Under the pieces are notes generated by a model, which did not search any database, was not told the origin of the DNA, and was given only the letters and a program-made list of their open reading frames with translations. A stretch of DNA of 62,405 nt from Clostridiaceae bacterium (GTDB lineage: Bacteria; Bacillota; Clostridia; Oscillospirales; Acutalibacteraceae), in assembly GCA_016296885.1 (NCBI GenBank), contig JAEDHT010000007.1:1-62405 (forward strand), written 5' to 3'. How positions within the stretch are numbered: position 1 is the first letter of the stretch; every line of letters begins with the position of its first letter. This document shows positions 7,801 through 14,451 of this stretch, piece after piece. Made by a program: the position numbers and the translations under genes.

Positions 7801-8697
7801 CTACATAATTAGGCTTACAGCAAGCATATCTTTAAGTTTCTGATAAATACAAGGCAGATCTTCTATCGGCAAAGGATTTTTTCCTTTGCCGATTTCTATT
7901 GTAAAGGCTGGTTTGTTATAGTTTTGTATAAACCAATCTTTAAATCCTCCACCAACGGCCAAGCCCTCAGGCTCCCCTAAGATATAACCGCTCATTTGGC
8001 TAAGTTTTTTTGCCATTCTCTTGCTACATTCAGGCGTATTTTCGCCGTATGACCAGTAAATTTCTTCTCCTTGACTATGGAATGCAATGCTATATCTAAA
8101 CCTTTTTTTATCGCAATAGTTCATTATTGCTTGTGTTTCAGGCTCACTGGCTGGGGCTACCCCGCCATATCTTGTGTTGGATGGGAAGAATATTCCGTTT
8201 TTTCGTTCTAGCCTATGTAGTTCATCCCAACCAGCAGGAAAATTATGATTAATATCTACTCCAGCGCCATTTGCTTGCCAAATTCCTTTGTTGATATTAC
8301 GCATAATTAATCCCTTAAATTTGCCACAACTTTCCGGACCATTTATAGCAATTTCAACACCATCAGGATTTATACAAGGAACAAAGGTTACACCCGATTT
8401 CCTTAAATACCATGCATAAGAATGATTTTTATCAAATTTGCATCCCCTCACGATTTTTTCACAGAGATTTTCCGCATAAAGTAGAAGTAGATTGGTTGTT
8501 ATCCATTCACTACCATGCACACCTCCAAGCATAAGCACTTGATTTAGTGGGTTTCCGATTGATATAAATGTTATCTCCCGATTGCAATGACTTTTTCCAA
8601 TTGTACTAGCTGTGATAAAAGGGTATTTATTTTTTAATTTTGATATTTTCTCCATTTGAAAGGAATAATCAGCAGGTATAAGCTCTATTGATGCCAT
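7801..8697 (-). CDS. M14-family zinc carboxypeptidase-like peptidase
   Basis: Metallocarboxypeptidase, probably acting on peptidoglycan peptides like gamma-D-glutamyl-diamino-acid endopeptidases. Zinc ligands are visible as H61-x-x-E64 (GGVHGSEW) and H207 (AFHSQGEE), and the catalytic Glu as E268 (FTIEIGKG). NPDGVEIA and the Asn-rich DINHNFPAGW also match the family. No LysM domain or signal peptide is seen, so a cytoplasmic, mother-cell or forespore role in cell-wall peptide cleavage is inferred. The start chosen is the ATG at 8697 (weak GATGGTGA site); an ATG 12 codons upstream has no ribosome site. It converges with the AbrB-like gene. About 298 aa. Confidence 0.85.
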   Translation of the reverse strand: MASIELIPADYSFQMEKISKLKNKYPFITASTIGKSHCNREITFISIGNPLNQVLMLGGVHGSEWITTNLLLLYAENLCEKIVRGCKFDKNHSYAWYLRKSGVTFVPCINPDGVEIAINGPESCGKFKGLIMRNINKGIWQANGAGVDINHNFPAGWDELHRLERKNGIFFPSNTRYGGVAPASEPETQAIMNYCDKKRFRYSIAFHSQGEEIYWSYGENTPECSKRMAKKLSQMSGYILGEPEGLAVGGGFKDWFIQNYNKPAFTIEIGKGKNPLPIEDLPCIYQKLKDMLAVSLIM

Positions 8698-8845
8698 AAA
8701 ATCACCATCTCTTTTTTTATAAAGCATATTCATATAATTTAAATTTTATTAAAGAAATACATATTTTGTTTTATTAAAATAATATTTCTAAGGAATAATC
8801 ATGAATAAATAAAAATATAAATTAACTATGAACAAAACTATTTTG

Positions 8846-8892
8846 AAAGGAGAAGGAACATAGGGCATTATAGGCCTGTGCCTTGTTAAACT
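8846..8892 (+). promoter_or_regulatory. cwlJ ribosome binding site separated from its start codon by a hairpin
   Basis: AAAGGAGAAGG (8846-8856) is the only strong ribosome site but lies 36 nt before the ATG. Between them TAGGGCA (8861-8867) can pair with TGCCTTG (8879-8885), including G-U pairs, around an 11-nt loop. Folding brings the effective spacing to about 11 nt. The frame is closed by a TAA at 8887-8889, so no earlier start is possible. Confidence 0.5.
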
Positions 8893-9321
8893 ATGGCTTT
8901 TTCAGATGTAGAGCTTATCGCAAGACTCATTCAATGTGAAGCAGGAGGTGAGGGGGACGATGGCATGAGAGGTGTCGCAAGCGTTATCATGAATCGTGTT
9001 AATATTACATATGGCGAGTATGGCAGACTAAATGGTTCTATAAGAGCTGTAGTGTTTCAGCCAAGACAGTTCGAGTGTGTTAGCGAAAGACCGGGCAATC
9101 TCCAAAATATATATAATATGCAACCAGAGCAAATACACTACGACATAGCGGAATGGGCAATAGCAGGCAACAGACTCACAAACTTGGGATTTGCCCTGTG
9201 GTTTTATAATCCATTTAGTTCTTCATGTCGTCAAAATTTTCCATCCAATGTGGGTGAATTTATAATTAGAATAGGCAACCATTGCTTTTATAATCCTACG
9301 GAAGCCTATGCGAATACATAA
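8893..9321 (+). CDS. cwlJ: CwlJ/SleB-type spore cortex-lytic hydrolase
   Basis: Cell-wall hydrolase that degrades spore cortex peptidoglycan during germination. The single Hydrolase_2 domain fills the 142 aa: LIARLIQCEAGGEGDDGM with the predicted catalytic Glu in CEAGGEG, VASVIMNRV, VVFQPRQFECV, and the closing HCFYNPTE. There is no signal peptide or peptidoglycan-binding domain, which fits CwlJ (coat-located, no secretion signal) rather than SleB. The next gene is gerQ, the known CwlJ partner, and this pairing makes the assignment stronger. The stop codon overlaps the ATG at 9321, though gerQ translation more likely starts at 9339. The start context is unusual (see the entry at 8846). Confidence 0.9.
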   Translation: MAFSDVELIARLIQCEAGGEGDDGMRGVASVIMNRVNITYGEYGRLNGSIRAVVFQPRQFECVSERPGNLQNIYNMQPEQIHYDIAEWAIAGNRLTNLGFALWFYNPFSSSCRQNFPSNVGEFIIRIGNHCFYNPTEAYANT

Positions 9322-9338
9322 TGGAAAGAGGTTTTATT

Positions 9339-9755
9339 ATGGCAAGTTGTGATGATAAACGTCAGCAATTCACAGTAAACTCAAACTACAGTCAGAATCC
9401 ATATATTACTCAGGCAGCATCACAAAAGACTTTTTATACCCCTACACAGCAAACATTTGATTCCCCTGATATGGAGGGATCGATTCAGAGAATCATGGCA
9501 GGTAATACAGGCGAATATGTTGTTATAGAATTTTTAATAGGAACAGCAGAAATGGTGAGAAAGCAAGGTATACTATATTCTGTGGGCACAAGCTATGTAA
9601 CACTCTATGATGATGTTAATAATTATTTCATCTTATGTGATATTTTCTCGATAAAGTTTGTTTATTTCTTCTTCCCGGGACAAAGACCATCAAGAAATTA
9701 TAATGTTTTAAGCACTAGCAATGGTACCGGTGGAAGGTCAAATATGGGTAGATAA
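9339..9755 (+). CDS. gerQ: GerQ-like spore coat protein
   Basis: Coat protein needed for CwlJ function in Bacillus spores. Residues about 45-115 match the GerQ core: a helix with NTGEYVVIEFLIG, then GILYSVGTSYVTLYDD, YFILCDIFSIKFVYFF. The N-terminal 45 residues are Gln/Asn/Ser/Thr-rich, as in coat proteins cross-linked by transglutaminase; the tail is Gly/Ser/Asn-rich. ATG at 9339 is placed 7 nt after AAAGAGG; an in-frame ATG at 9321 overlaps the cwlJ stop. Directly downstream of cwlJ and followed by a strong terminator, so a two-gene operon. Assignment rests on the core pattern and neighbour. Confidence 0.85.
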   Translation: MASCDDKRQQFTVNSNYSQNPYITQAASQKTFYTPTQQTFDSPDMEGSIQRIMAGNTGEYVVIEFLIGTAEMVRKQGILYSVGTSYVTLYDDVNNYFILCDIFSIKFVYFFFPGQRPSRNYNVLSTSNGTGGRSNMGR

Positions 9756-9796
9756 AAAAGTCGTGGGGTTACTATCCAAACCCCACGACTTTTTTG
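9755..9796. terminator. bidirectional terminator between gerQ and the lipoprotein gene
   Basis: A 16-bp stem (9755-9770 with 9779-9794) built from AAAAAGTCGTGGGGTT and its complement, with an 8-nt loop and T-runs on both strands. Serves gerQ, and could also serve the minus-strand gene at 9880. Confidence 0.9.
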
Positions 9797-9879
9797 TATT
9801 ATATAAAAATTCCCTCTGATGTAGTTTAATAAATATTCTACATCAAAGGGAAATTTTATTTTTTAGTGTATTAAAAATA

Positions 9880-10380
9880 TTATTTTGATGAATTATCTGA
9901 TGCTTCAGAATCAGATTCACTAGGGTATTCAGGATAGTTTGCTATGATTGTGGCAAGATTAGGTTCCTCTATAGACTTGGCATCAACCTCAGAAGCATAC
10001 AACAATACAATATTTCCTTTTTTGGAAACTACAGCCTTGTATGTTGAACCATAAATTGTAACCTCACCTTTGTCTTTTGCTTGTGAGAAGTAATCGGACT
10101 TGGTGTCATCAGGATAAGAATAAATTTCAACACTGCCAAATTTGTCTGTTGAGAATCTATATCCTTCGGTTGCATCTATTCTATCAGCCTCTATTGCTAC
10201 ACCCTTGCCATCACTAGTAATGTACTTATTCTCCACGAGGTAATTGTAAAGTTCGGAATAACTTTCAGATTTCAGCTCTGGCTTGTCAGTTGGAATATCA
10301 GTGACCAAATTACTTGTGGAGCATGATGCAAGGTTCATAATAGTTATCACAGATAATAAAATCATTAATAGTTTCTTCAT
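9880..10380 (-). CDS. Small lipoprotein of unknown function
   Basis: A lipoprotein signal is clear: KK, a hydrophobic core and the lipobox LASC with Cys at about 20. The mature part (about 145 aa) is acidic and ends in a Ser/Glu/Asp-rich tail. The middle (YSELYNYLVENKYI, RFSTDKFGSVEIYSY, TIYGSTYKAVVSKKGNIVLLY) looks like a small alpha/beta domain, but I do not recognise a family. ATG at 10380 follows AAAGGA. Its stop faces the gerQ terminator; mecA lies 67 nt upstream on the same strand, so the two may be co-transcribed. Confidence 0.75.
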   Translation of the reverse strand: MKKLLMILLSVITIMNLASCSTSNLVTDIPTDKPELKSESYSELYNYLVENKYITSDGKGVAIEADRIDATEGYRFSTDKFGSVEIYSYPDDTKSDYFSQAKDKGEVTIYGSTYKAVVSKKGNIVLLYASEVDAKSIEEPNLATIIANYPEYPSESDSEASDNSSK

Positions 10381-10447
10381 TTATAATAATCCTTTCAAAC
10401 ATAATAGATGTATTATAAACCAAAAAAACTATTATTTCAATACCTTT

Positions 10448-11005
10448 TCATTTAATAAAAGCATTATTGATCTTTAATAGGGCATTATTTTTTGCAATTA
10501 CATTGCCATACTCGCTAAATCTGGCATTTGTAATATTGTCGGGGTAATATTTTTCCGAAAAGAGTTCAATTATTTTTTCGGTTTCCTCTGTGCAGTCCTC
10601 TACAAAGAGATAATAAACTCCATCACATTCGAATACGGAGTTTGCGCCAATTTTTATATCAGATTTTGAAAAGCTCTGAGCCAGGGTAATTATATCTTCA
10701 AAATCATCAAAGCGATATATAAAATTCTTCTTTTTTCTCACGGTATATTTTTTAGATCTCCTACTATTAAGAAAGGAAACTATTATAAAGCAACCCTTAT
10801 CATATGGCATAGCCTCAATCCTTACTCTCTTTCCTGAGGGCCTTATATCTGCCTCCAGCATCGCTACCGATAAGATAGCTTTGAGCGTCTCCTTAAATTC
10901 CGGATTGCTAAGCGTCATTTTTTCCTCATTAAGCTCCAGTTTTTCTATATCATATCTGCCAAGAGATATAAGAAGCTTGCTTTCATCAATTTTTTCGATT
11001 AGCAT
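10448..11005 (-). CDS. MecA-like adaptor protein
   Basis: Resembles MecA, which delivers substrates to the ClpC-ClpP protease. The N-terminal domain begins MLIEKIDESKLLISLGRYDIEKL, as MecA does, followed by FKETLKAILSVAMLEA. The C-terminal domain contains FEDIITLAQSF and SVFECDGVYYLFVED, matching the MecA C-terminal fold. At 185 aa it is shorter than Bacillus MecA because the central acidic linker is reduced to a basic RRSKKYTVRKKK segment. No ribosome site lies directly before the ATG; a strong GAGAGGAGG is found 43 nt upstream beyond a perfect hairpin (see 11006-11056). The lipoprotein gene follows on the same strand. Confidence 0.75.
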   Translation of the reverse strand: MLIEKIDESKLLISLGRYDIEKLELNEEKMTLSNPEFKETLKAILSVAMLEADIRPSGKRVRIEAMPYDKGCFIIVSFLNSRRSKKYTVRKKKNFIYRFDDFEDIITLAQSFSKSDIKIGANSVFECDGVYYLFVEDCTEETEKIIELFSEKYYPDNITNARFSEYGNVIAKNNALLKINNAFIK

Positions 11006-11056
11006 AATGTGATATATATCAGTAACTTAGGTTCATACTGATATTTGCCTCCTCTC
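11006..11056 (-). promoter_or_regulatory. mecA leader: strong RBS, 5-codon ORF and hairpin before the start
   Basis: On the minus strand GAGAGGAGG (11056-11048) is followed by a perfect 9-bp hairpin, arms 11036-11044 and 11016-11024 (ATATCAGTA/TACTGATAT) with an 11-nt loop, then 10 nt to the mecA ATG. The ribosome site is also 10 nt from an ATG (11037) opening the five-codon frame Met-Asn-Leu-Ser-Tyr-stop, which lies inside the hairpin. Confidence 0.55.
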
Positions 11057-11438
11057 AAAGTTTTTTTTCTTTAAACGAAATTGAAGCTTCCTTTTGCTTG
11101 CCATAGATTGATAAAGCTTCTATGTAATCCACGTTTATAATATTATATTAAGATATTAAGTCCATTGTTCGCAAGTAAATATTTTTGGATGTAATAAGTT
11201 GCAGAAAATATATAATAACATATGGGAATAAGCCCTTATAATAGCAAATATTTTCTTTAACTAGATTAAAGTAAATCTAGTTGATATTTTTGATACAATA
11301 AATGGTTTTTAGCAAATGTTTTTTGCTGAGTAAAAAGTAACGACAAGTACTTGTAATAATGCTTTGTTTGCTGTATAATTATCAATAATAGAATAAAAAA
11401 TTGTAGAATACATAAGCTTTAGATTGAGGTATGGATAT
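11057..11438. other. intergenic region between mecA and the flippase operon
   Basis: AT-rich, divergent promoter region without a credible gene. It holds a 9-bp inverted repeat AACTAGATT/AATCTAGTT (11259-11267 / 11274-11282, 6-nt loop), and GAAGCTTC-type repeats near 11081 and 11115. The promoter and palindrome at 11343-11379 are listed separately. Confidence 0.6.
11343..11379 (+). promoter_or_regulatory. promoter with palindromic operator for the 11.4-17.2 kb operon
   Basis: TTGTAA (11351-11356), 17-bp spacer and TATAAT (11374-11379). The perfect 12-bp palindrome ACAAGTACTTGT (11343-11354) overlaps the -35 box, a layout expected for a repressor site. No regulator gene is adjacent. Confidence 0.55.
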
Positions 11439-12977
11439 ATGGGTGGAAAGAAGAATCAATTGAAAATAGGTGTTATACTAAATTATTTAAACCTTGGTCT
11501 TGGTAATTTAATTCCGGTGTTTTATACACCAATAATGCTTTCGCTACTTGGACAGAGTGAGTATGGACTGTACAAGCTCGCAAGCAATGTTACCAGTTAC
11601 TTGTCTCTTATCTCATTAGGAATGGGTGCGGCAATAACCAGATATCTTATAAAATCAAGAGAAGAAGAAGGAAAAGAAGCCGAACAGAAGATGCTTGGCC
11701 TGTTTTCAATGATATTTAGGGCTATTGCATTAATAGTATTTATTGTGGGCTCTGTATTGACTACAATTTTAGGAATATGGTATGGCGATTCATTATCGTC
11801 GACCGAACTAGTAAAGATGAAGATTTTGGTTTTCATTTTAGTTTGCAATATGGCATTAAGCTTTATGATGACTCCCCAGGTATCTGCAGTTACAGCACAT
11901 GAAAAATTCATCTTTTTACAGCTGATGAACATAGCAACAACCTGTATAATACCTATTGCTAATTTAATCGTTCTATTTTTTGGATTCGCTTCTATTGGTA
12001 TGACAATATCCGGCCTTGTGCTGAATTTGATTGTACGTATATGCTATCTTGTGTATATGAGAAAAGTATTGCAGCTTAAGGCTGACTATAAAGGCATTCC
12101 TAAAGGTGTTCTTAAGGAAATTTTAGGTTTTTCCTTTTGGATTTTCCTTGCAAATGTAGTTACTCAATTGTATAACGCAACAGATACTGTTATGATTGGT
12201 GCTATACCAGAGCTTGCGACAGTTGGAGTTGCTATTTATAATGTCGGTGGGGTCTTTAATCATATTGTTTTTAGCTTGTCACAGGGAATATCAGCGTTAT
12301 TATCACCTAGAATCAGCAAGATGGTGTTTGATGGTACAGATAGTAGCGAGCTAACAAACTTTACGATAAAAACAGGAAGACTACAATGCTACATTGTAAC
12401 TTTGATTATTACCGGATTTATATCATTTGGTCGACCATTCATTAATTTTTATGCAGGTGATGGCTATCAGGATTCTTATTGGGTAGCCCTATTTATGATG
12501 ATTCCAAATATGATTCCGCTTGCCCAGAGCGCTTGTTTAAGTACAGTAATTGCACAAAACAAACACAGATTCAGATCAATAGTTTATTTATTCATTGCTA
12601 TTGTAAATATCATTGGCACATGGTTTATGATGAAAGTGATGGGAATAGTTGGAGCTGCCTTAGTTACAGGACTTGCAGTAATATTAGGACAAGGTATCGT
12701 AATGAACTGGTACTATCATAAAAGGACAGTATTAAATATGTTTAAGTTCTGGAAAGAGGTAGGAAAAATATACATAATACCTGCTATAATGTGTGCAATA
12801 ACACTATTCATTTCTCGATATGTTAATTTTTATAATATAATTGCATTGATAGTTGGAATAGTGGTTTATACGATGATATATTGCCTTTTAAACTGGTTTA
12901 TGGTTATGAATGACTATGAGAAAAATATATTTAGAGAACCATTTAAAATGATAATTAGTAAGATTAAAAGGAGATGA
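11439..12977 (+). CDS. Wzx-like polysaccharide flippase (MATE/MOP superfamily)
   Basis: Membrane exporter for lipid-linked oligosaccharide. About 512 aa with 12-14 hydrophobic segments; the N-terminal part GNLIPVFYTPIMLSLLGQSE is typical of the polysaccharide-transporter branch, as are PELATVGVAIYNVGG and SQGISALLSPRISKM. The ATG at 11439 is preceded by TTGAGG at 10-nt spacing; an in-frame TTG at 11424 overlaps that site. The stop is 7 nt from the next ATG, so it is the first gene of an operon running to about 17228. Its neighbours suggest that its cargo carries a CMP-sugar-derived acid residue. Confidence 0.88.
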   Translation: MGGKKNQLKIGVILNYLNLGLGNLIPVFYTPIMLSLLGQSEYGLYKLASNVTSYLSLISLGMGAAITRYLIKSREEEGKEAEQKMLGLFSMIFRAIALIVFIVGSVLTTILGIWYGDSLSSTELVKMKILVFILVCNMALSFMMTPQVSAVTAHEKFIFLQLMNIATTCIIPIANLIVLFFGFASIGMTISGLVLNLIVRICYLVYMRKVLQLKADYKGIPKGVLKEILGFSFWIFLANVVTQLYNATDTVMIGAIPELATVGVAIYNVGGVFNHIVFSLSQGISALLSPRISKMVFDGTDSSELTNFTIKTGRLQCYIVTLIITGFISFGRPFINFYAGDGYQDSYWVALFMMIPNMIPLAQSACLSTVIAQNKHRFRSIVYLFIAIVNIIGTWFMMKVMGIVGAALVTGLAVILGQGIVMNWYYHKRTVLNMFKFWKEVGKIYIIPAIMCAITLFISRYVNFYNIIALIVGIVVYTMIYCLLNWFMVMNDYEKNIFREPFKMIISKIKRR

Positions 12978-12984
12978 TATATTT

Positions 12985-13755
12985 ATGATTCATCCTATTA
13001 AATCGATAGAAGCAAGAATACAAAGATATCAATCTAAACATTTTGAAAAAACAAAGTACGGTAAGGCTATAGCAAATCTTAAAGACAGTCACACAGGTGA
13101 ACAATGCTTTATAATAGGTAACGGACCGAGCTTAACTACTGAGGATTTGACTGTTTTGCATAATAATAATGTTGATTGCTTTGCGACAAATAATATACTT
13201 AAGTTGTTTTCAAAAACACTGTGGAGACCTAAATACTATGTTTGTGAGGATATTCTTGTAATAAAAGATATAGAAGATAAAATTAACAAGGCACCTCTTA
13301 AGAATAAATTTATTCCCATAAATTATCATTGGTATGATAATGTAAACGTTAAAAATGCATTCTACTTCTATCAAATCTTTTCAAAAAACGCAATAAAATT
13401 TTCTCATAATGCTGCAAAGGGTATCGTTTGTAAAGGGACAGTTACCACTACATGCATACAACTTGCAGTCTACATGGGATATACTGATATTTATCTTTTA
13501 GGAGTCGACCACAGCTATAGCCAAACAATAGACGATAAAGGTAATATAATTACTGATAATTCCATTAAAGACTACTTTGATGATGAGTATGCTACCACAA
13601 TGAAGAAAAAGGCGCTCCCTAATCTTGATGAAACTACGAGAGCTTATATTGATATAAAACATTGCTGCGATGAGATAGGTGTAAATGTATATAACGCTAC
13701 ACGCGGCGGTAAGCTTGAAGTATATAAAAGGGTTGATTTTGATACATTATTTTAA
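12985..13755 (+). CDS. DUF115/MptE-like (Maf-type) putative glycosyltransferase
   Basis: Belongs to the DUF115 family (PF01973), which includes the Maf flagellin nonulosonic-acid transferases and archaeal MptE. The Rossmann-like start CFIIGNGPSLTTEDL is followed by DCFATNNILKLF, RPKYYVCED and a C-terminal signature TTCIQLAVYMGYTDIYLLG with VDHSY. 256 aa. SD AAAGGAGATG precedes the ATG. It lies between a flippase and a CMP-sugar synthetase, so a CMP-ulosonate-dependent transferase acting on a surface glycan is the best inference. No flagellar genes are nearby, and a pterin enzyme is unlikely here. Confidence 0.78.
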   Translation: MIHPIKSIEARIQRYQSKHFEKTKYGKAIANLKDSHTGEQCFIIGNGPSLTTEDLTVLHNNNVDCFATNNILKLFSKTLWRPKYYVCEDILVIKDIEDKINKAPLKNKFIPINYHWYDNVNVKNAFYFYQIFSKNAIKFSHNAAKGIVCKGTVTTTCIQLAVYMGYTDIYLLGVDHSYSQTIDDKGNIITDNSIKDYFDDEYATTMKKKALPNLDETTRAYIDIKHCCDEIGVNVYNATRGGKLEVYKRVDFDTLF

Positions 13756-13785
13756 TAATTAATAAAAAAGAGGGATGTAGATATT

Positions 13786-14451
13786 ATGAAAACAGTAGCA
13801 GTAATTCCGATAAAAATGAACAATGAAAGATTGCCCGGGAAAAATACTAAGTGCTTTGATAATGGTGAGCCTCTTGTTACTCATGTTCTTAAAACCGTTA
13901 AATCGGTAAATAATATAGACGAAATATATTGTTTTTGCAGTAACGAGGATATTATTCCGTTTTTACCTGAAGGGGTTAAGTTTCTAAAACGTGAGGAGTG
14001 GCTTGACCTGTCAACTACAAGCATAACAGATGTTTTGACTTCTTTTGCAAATAATGTTGATTCGGATATATATGTCCTCGTACATGCTACAGCACCGTTT
14101 ATTACAAGCAAAAGTATAGAAAAAGGAGTTCTAGCTGTAAAATCAGGAGAATATGATTCCTCTTTATCCGTTGAACGTTTGCAGGAATTTTTATGGAAAG
14201 ACGGTAAACCGTTTAACTATTCTCTTACGAAAGTCCCCAGAACACAGGATCTCGAGCCTATATATTGTGAAACGAGCGGTTTTTTCATTTACACTAAAGA
14301 TCTTATGCTAATGGAACATCGCCGCGTAGGCCATAAACCTTATCTTGTTGAAATAACTAAGATAGAAGCAACCGATATAGATGAACCTGAAGATTTTAAA
14401 ATAGCAAATGCAATTTATAATGAAATTATATTAAAGGATAAAATGTTATGA
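13786..14451 (+). CDS. Acylneuraminate cytidylyltransferase-like CMP-sugar synthetase
   Basis: Predicted to couple CTP with a 2-keto-3-deoxy sugar acid to give a CMP-sugar. The family fingerprint VIPIKMNNERLPGKN with the CTP-binding Lys/Arg is at residues 6-20, then TSITDVLTSFA, HATAPFITS, and the C-terminal IEATDIDEPEDFKIA that helps bind metal. 221 aa, as usual for NeuA/KdsB relatives. The next gene starts 4 nt before its stop, so they are translationally coupled. No neuB or neuC gene is present; instead a pyruvate-aldolase-like protein follows, so the activated sugar is probably not sialic acid. Confidence 0.85.
   Translation: MKTVAVIPIKMNNERLPGKNTKCFDNGEPLVTHVLKTVKSVNNIDEIYCFCSNEDIIPFLPEGVKFLKREEWLDLSTTSITDVLTSFANNVDSDIYVLVHATAPFITSKSIEKGVLAVKSGEYDSSLSVERLQEFLWKDGKPFNYSLTKVPRTQDLEPIYCETSGFFIYTKDLMLMEHRRVGHKPYLVEITKIEATDIDEPEDFKIANAIYNEIILKDKML

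Noticed and set aside
12985..13755. Pterin pyrophosphokinase (MptE) role
   Set aside because: Folate and pterin genes are absent nearby; surrounding genes are for surface glycans, so the Maf-like role fits better.
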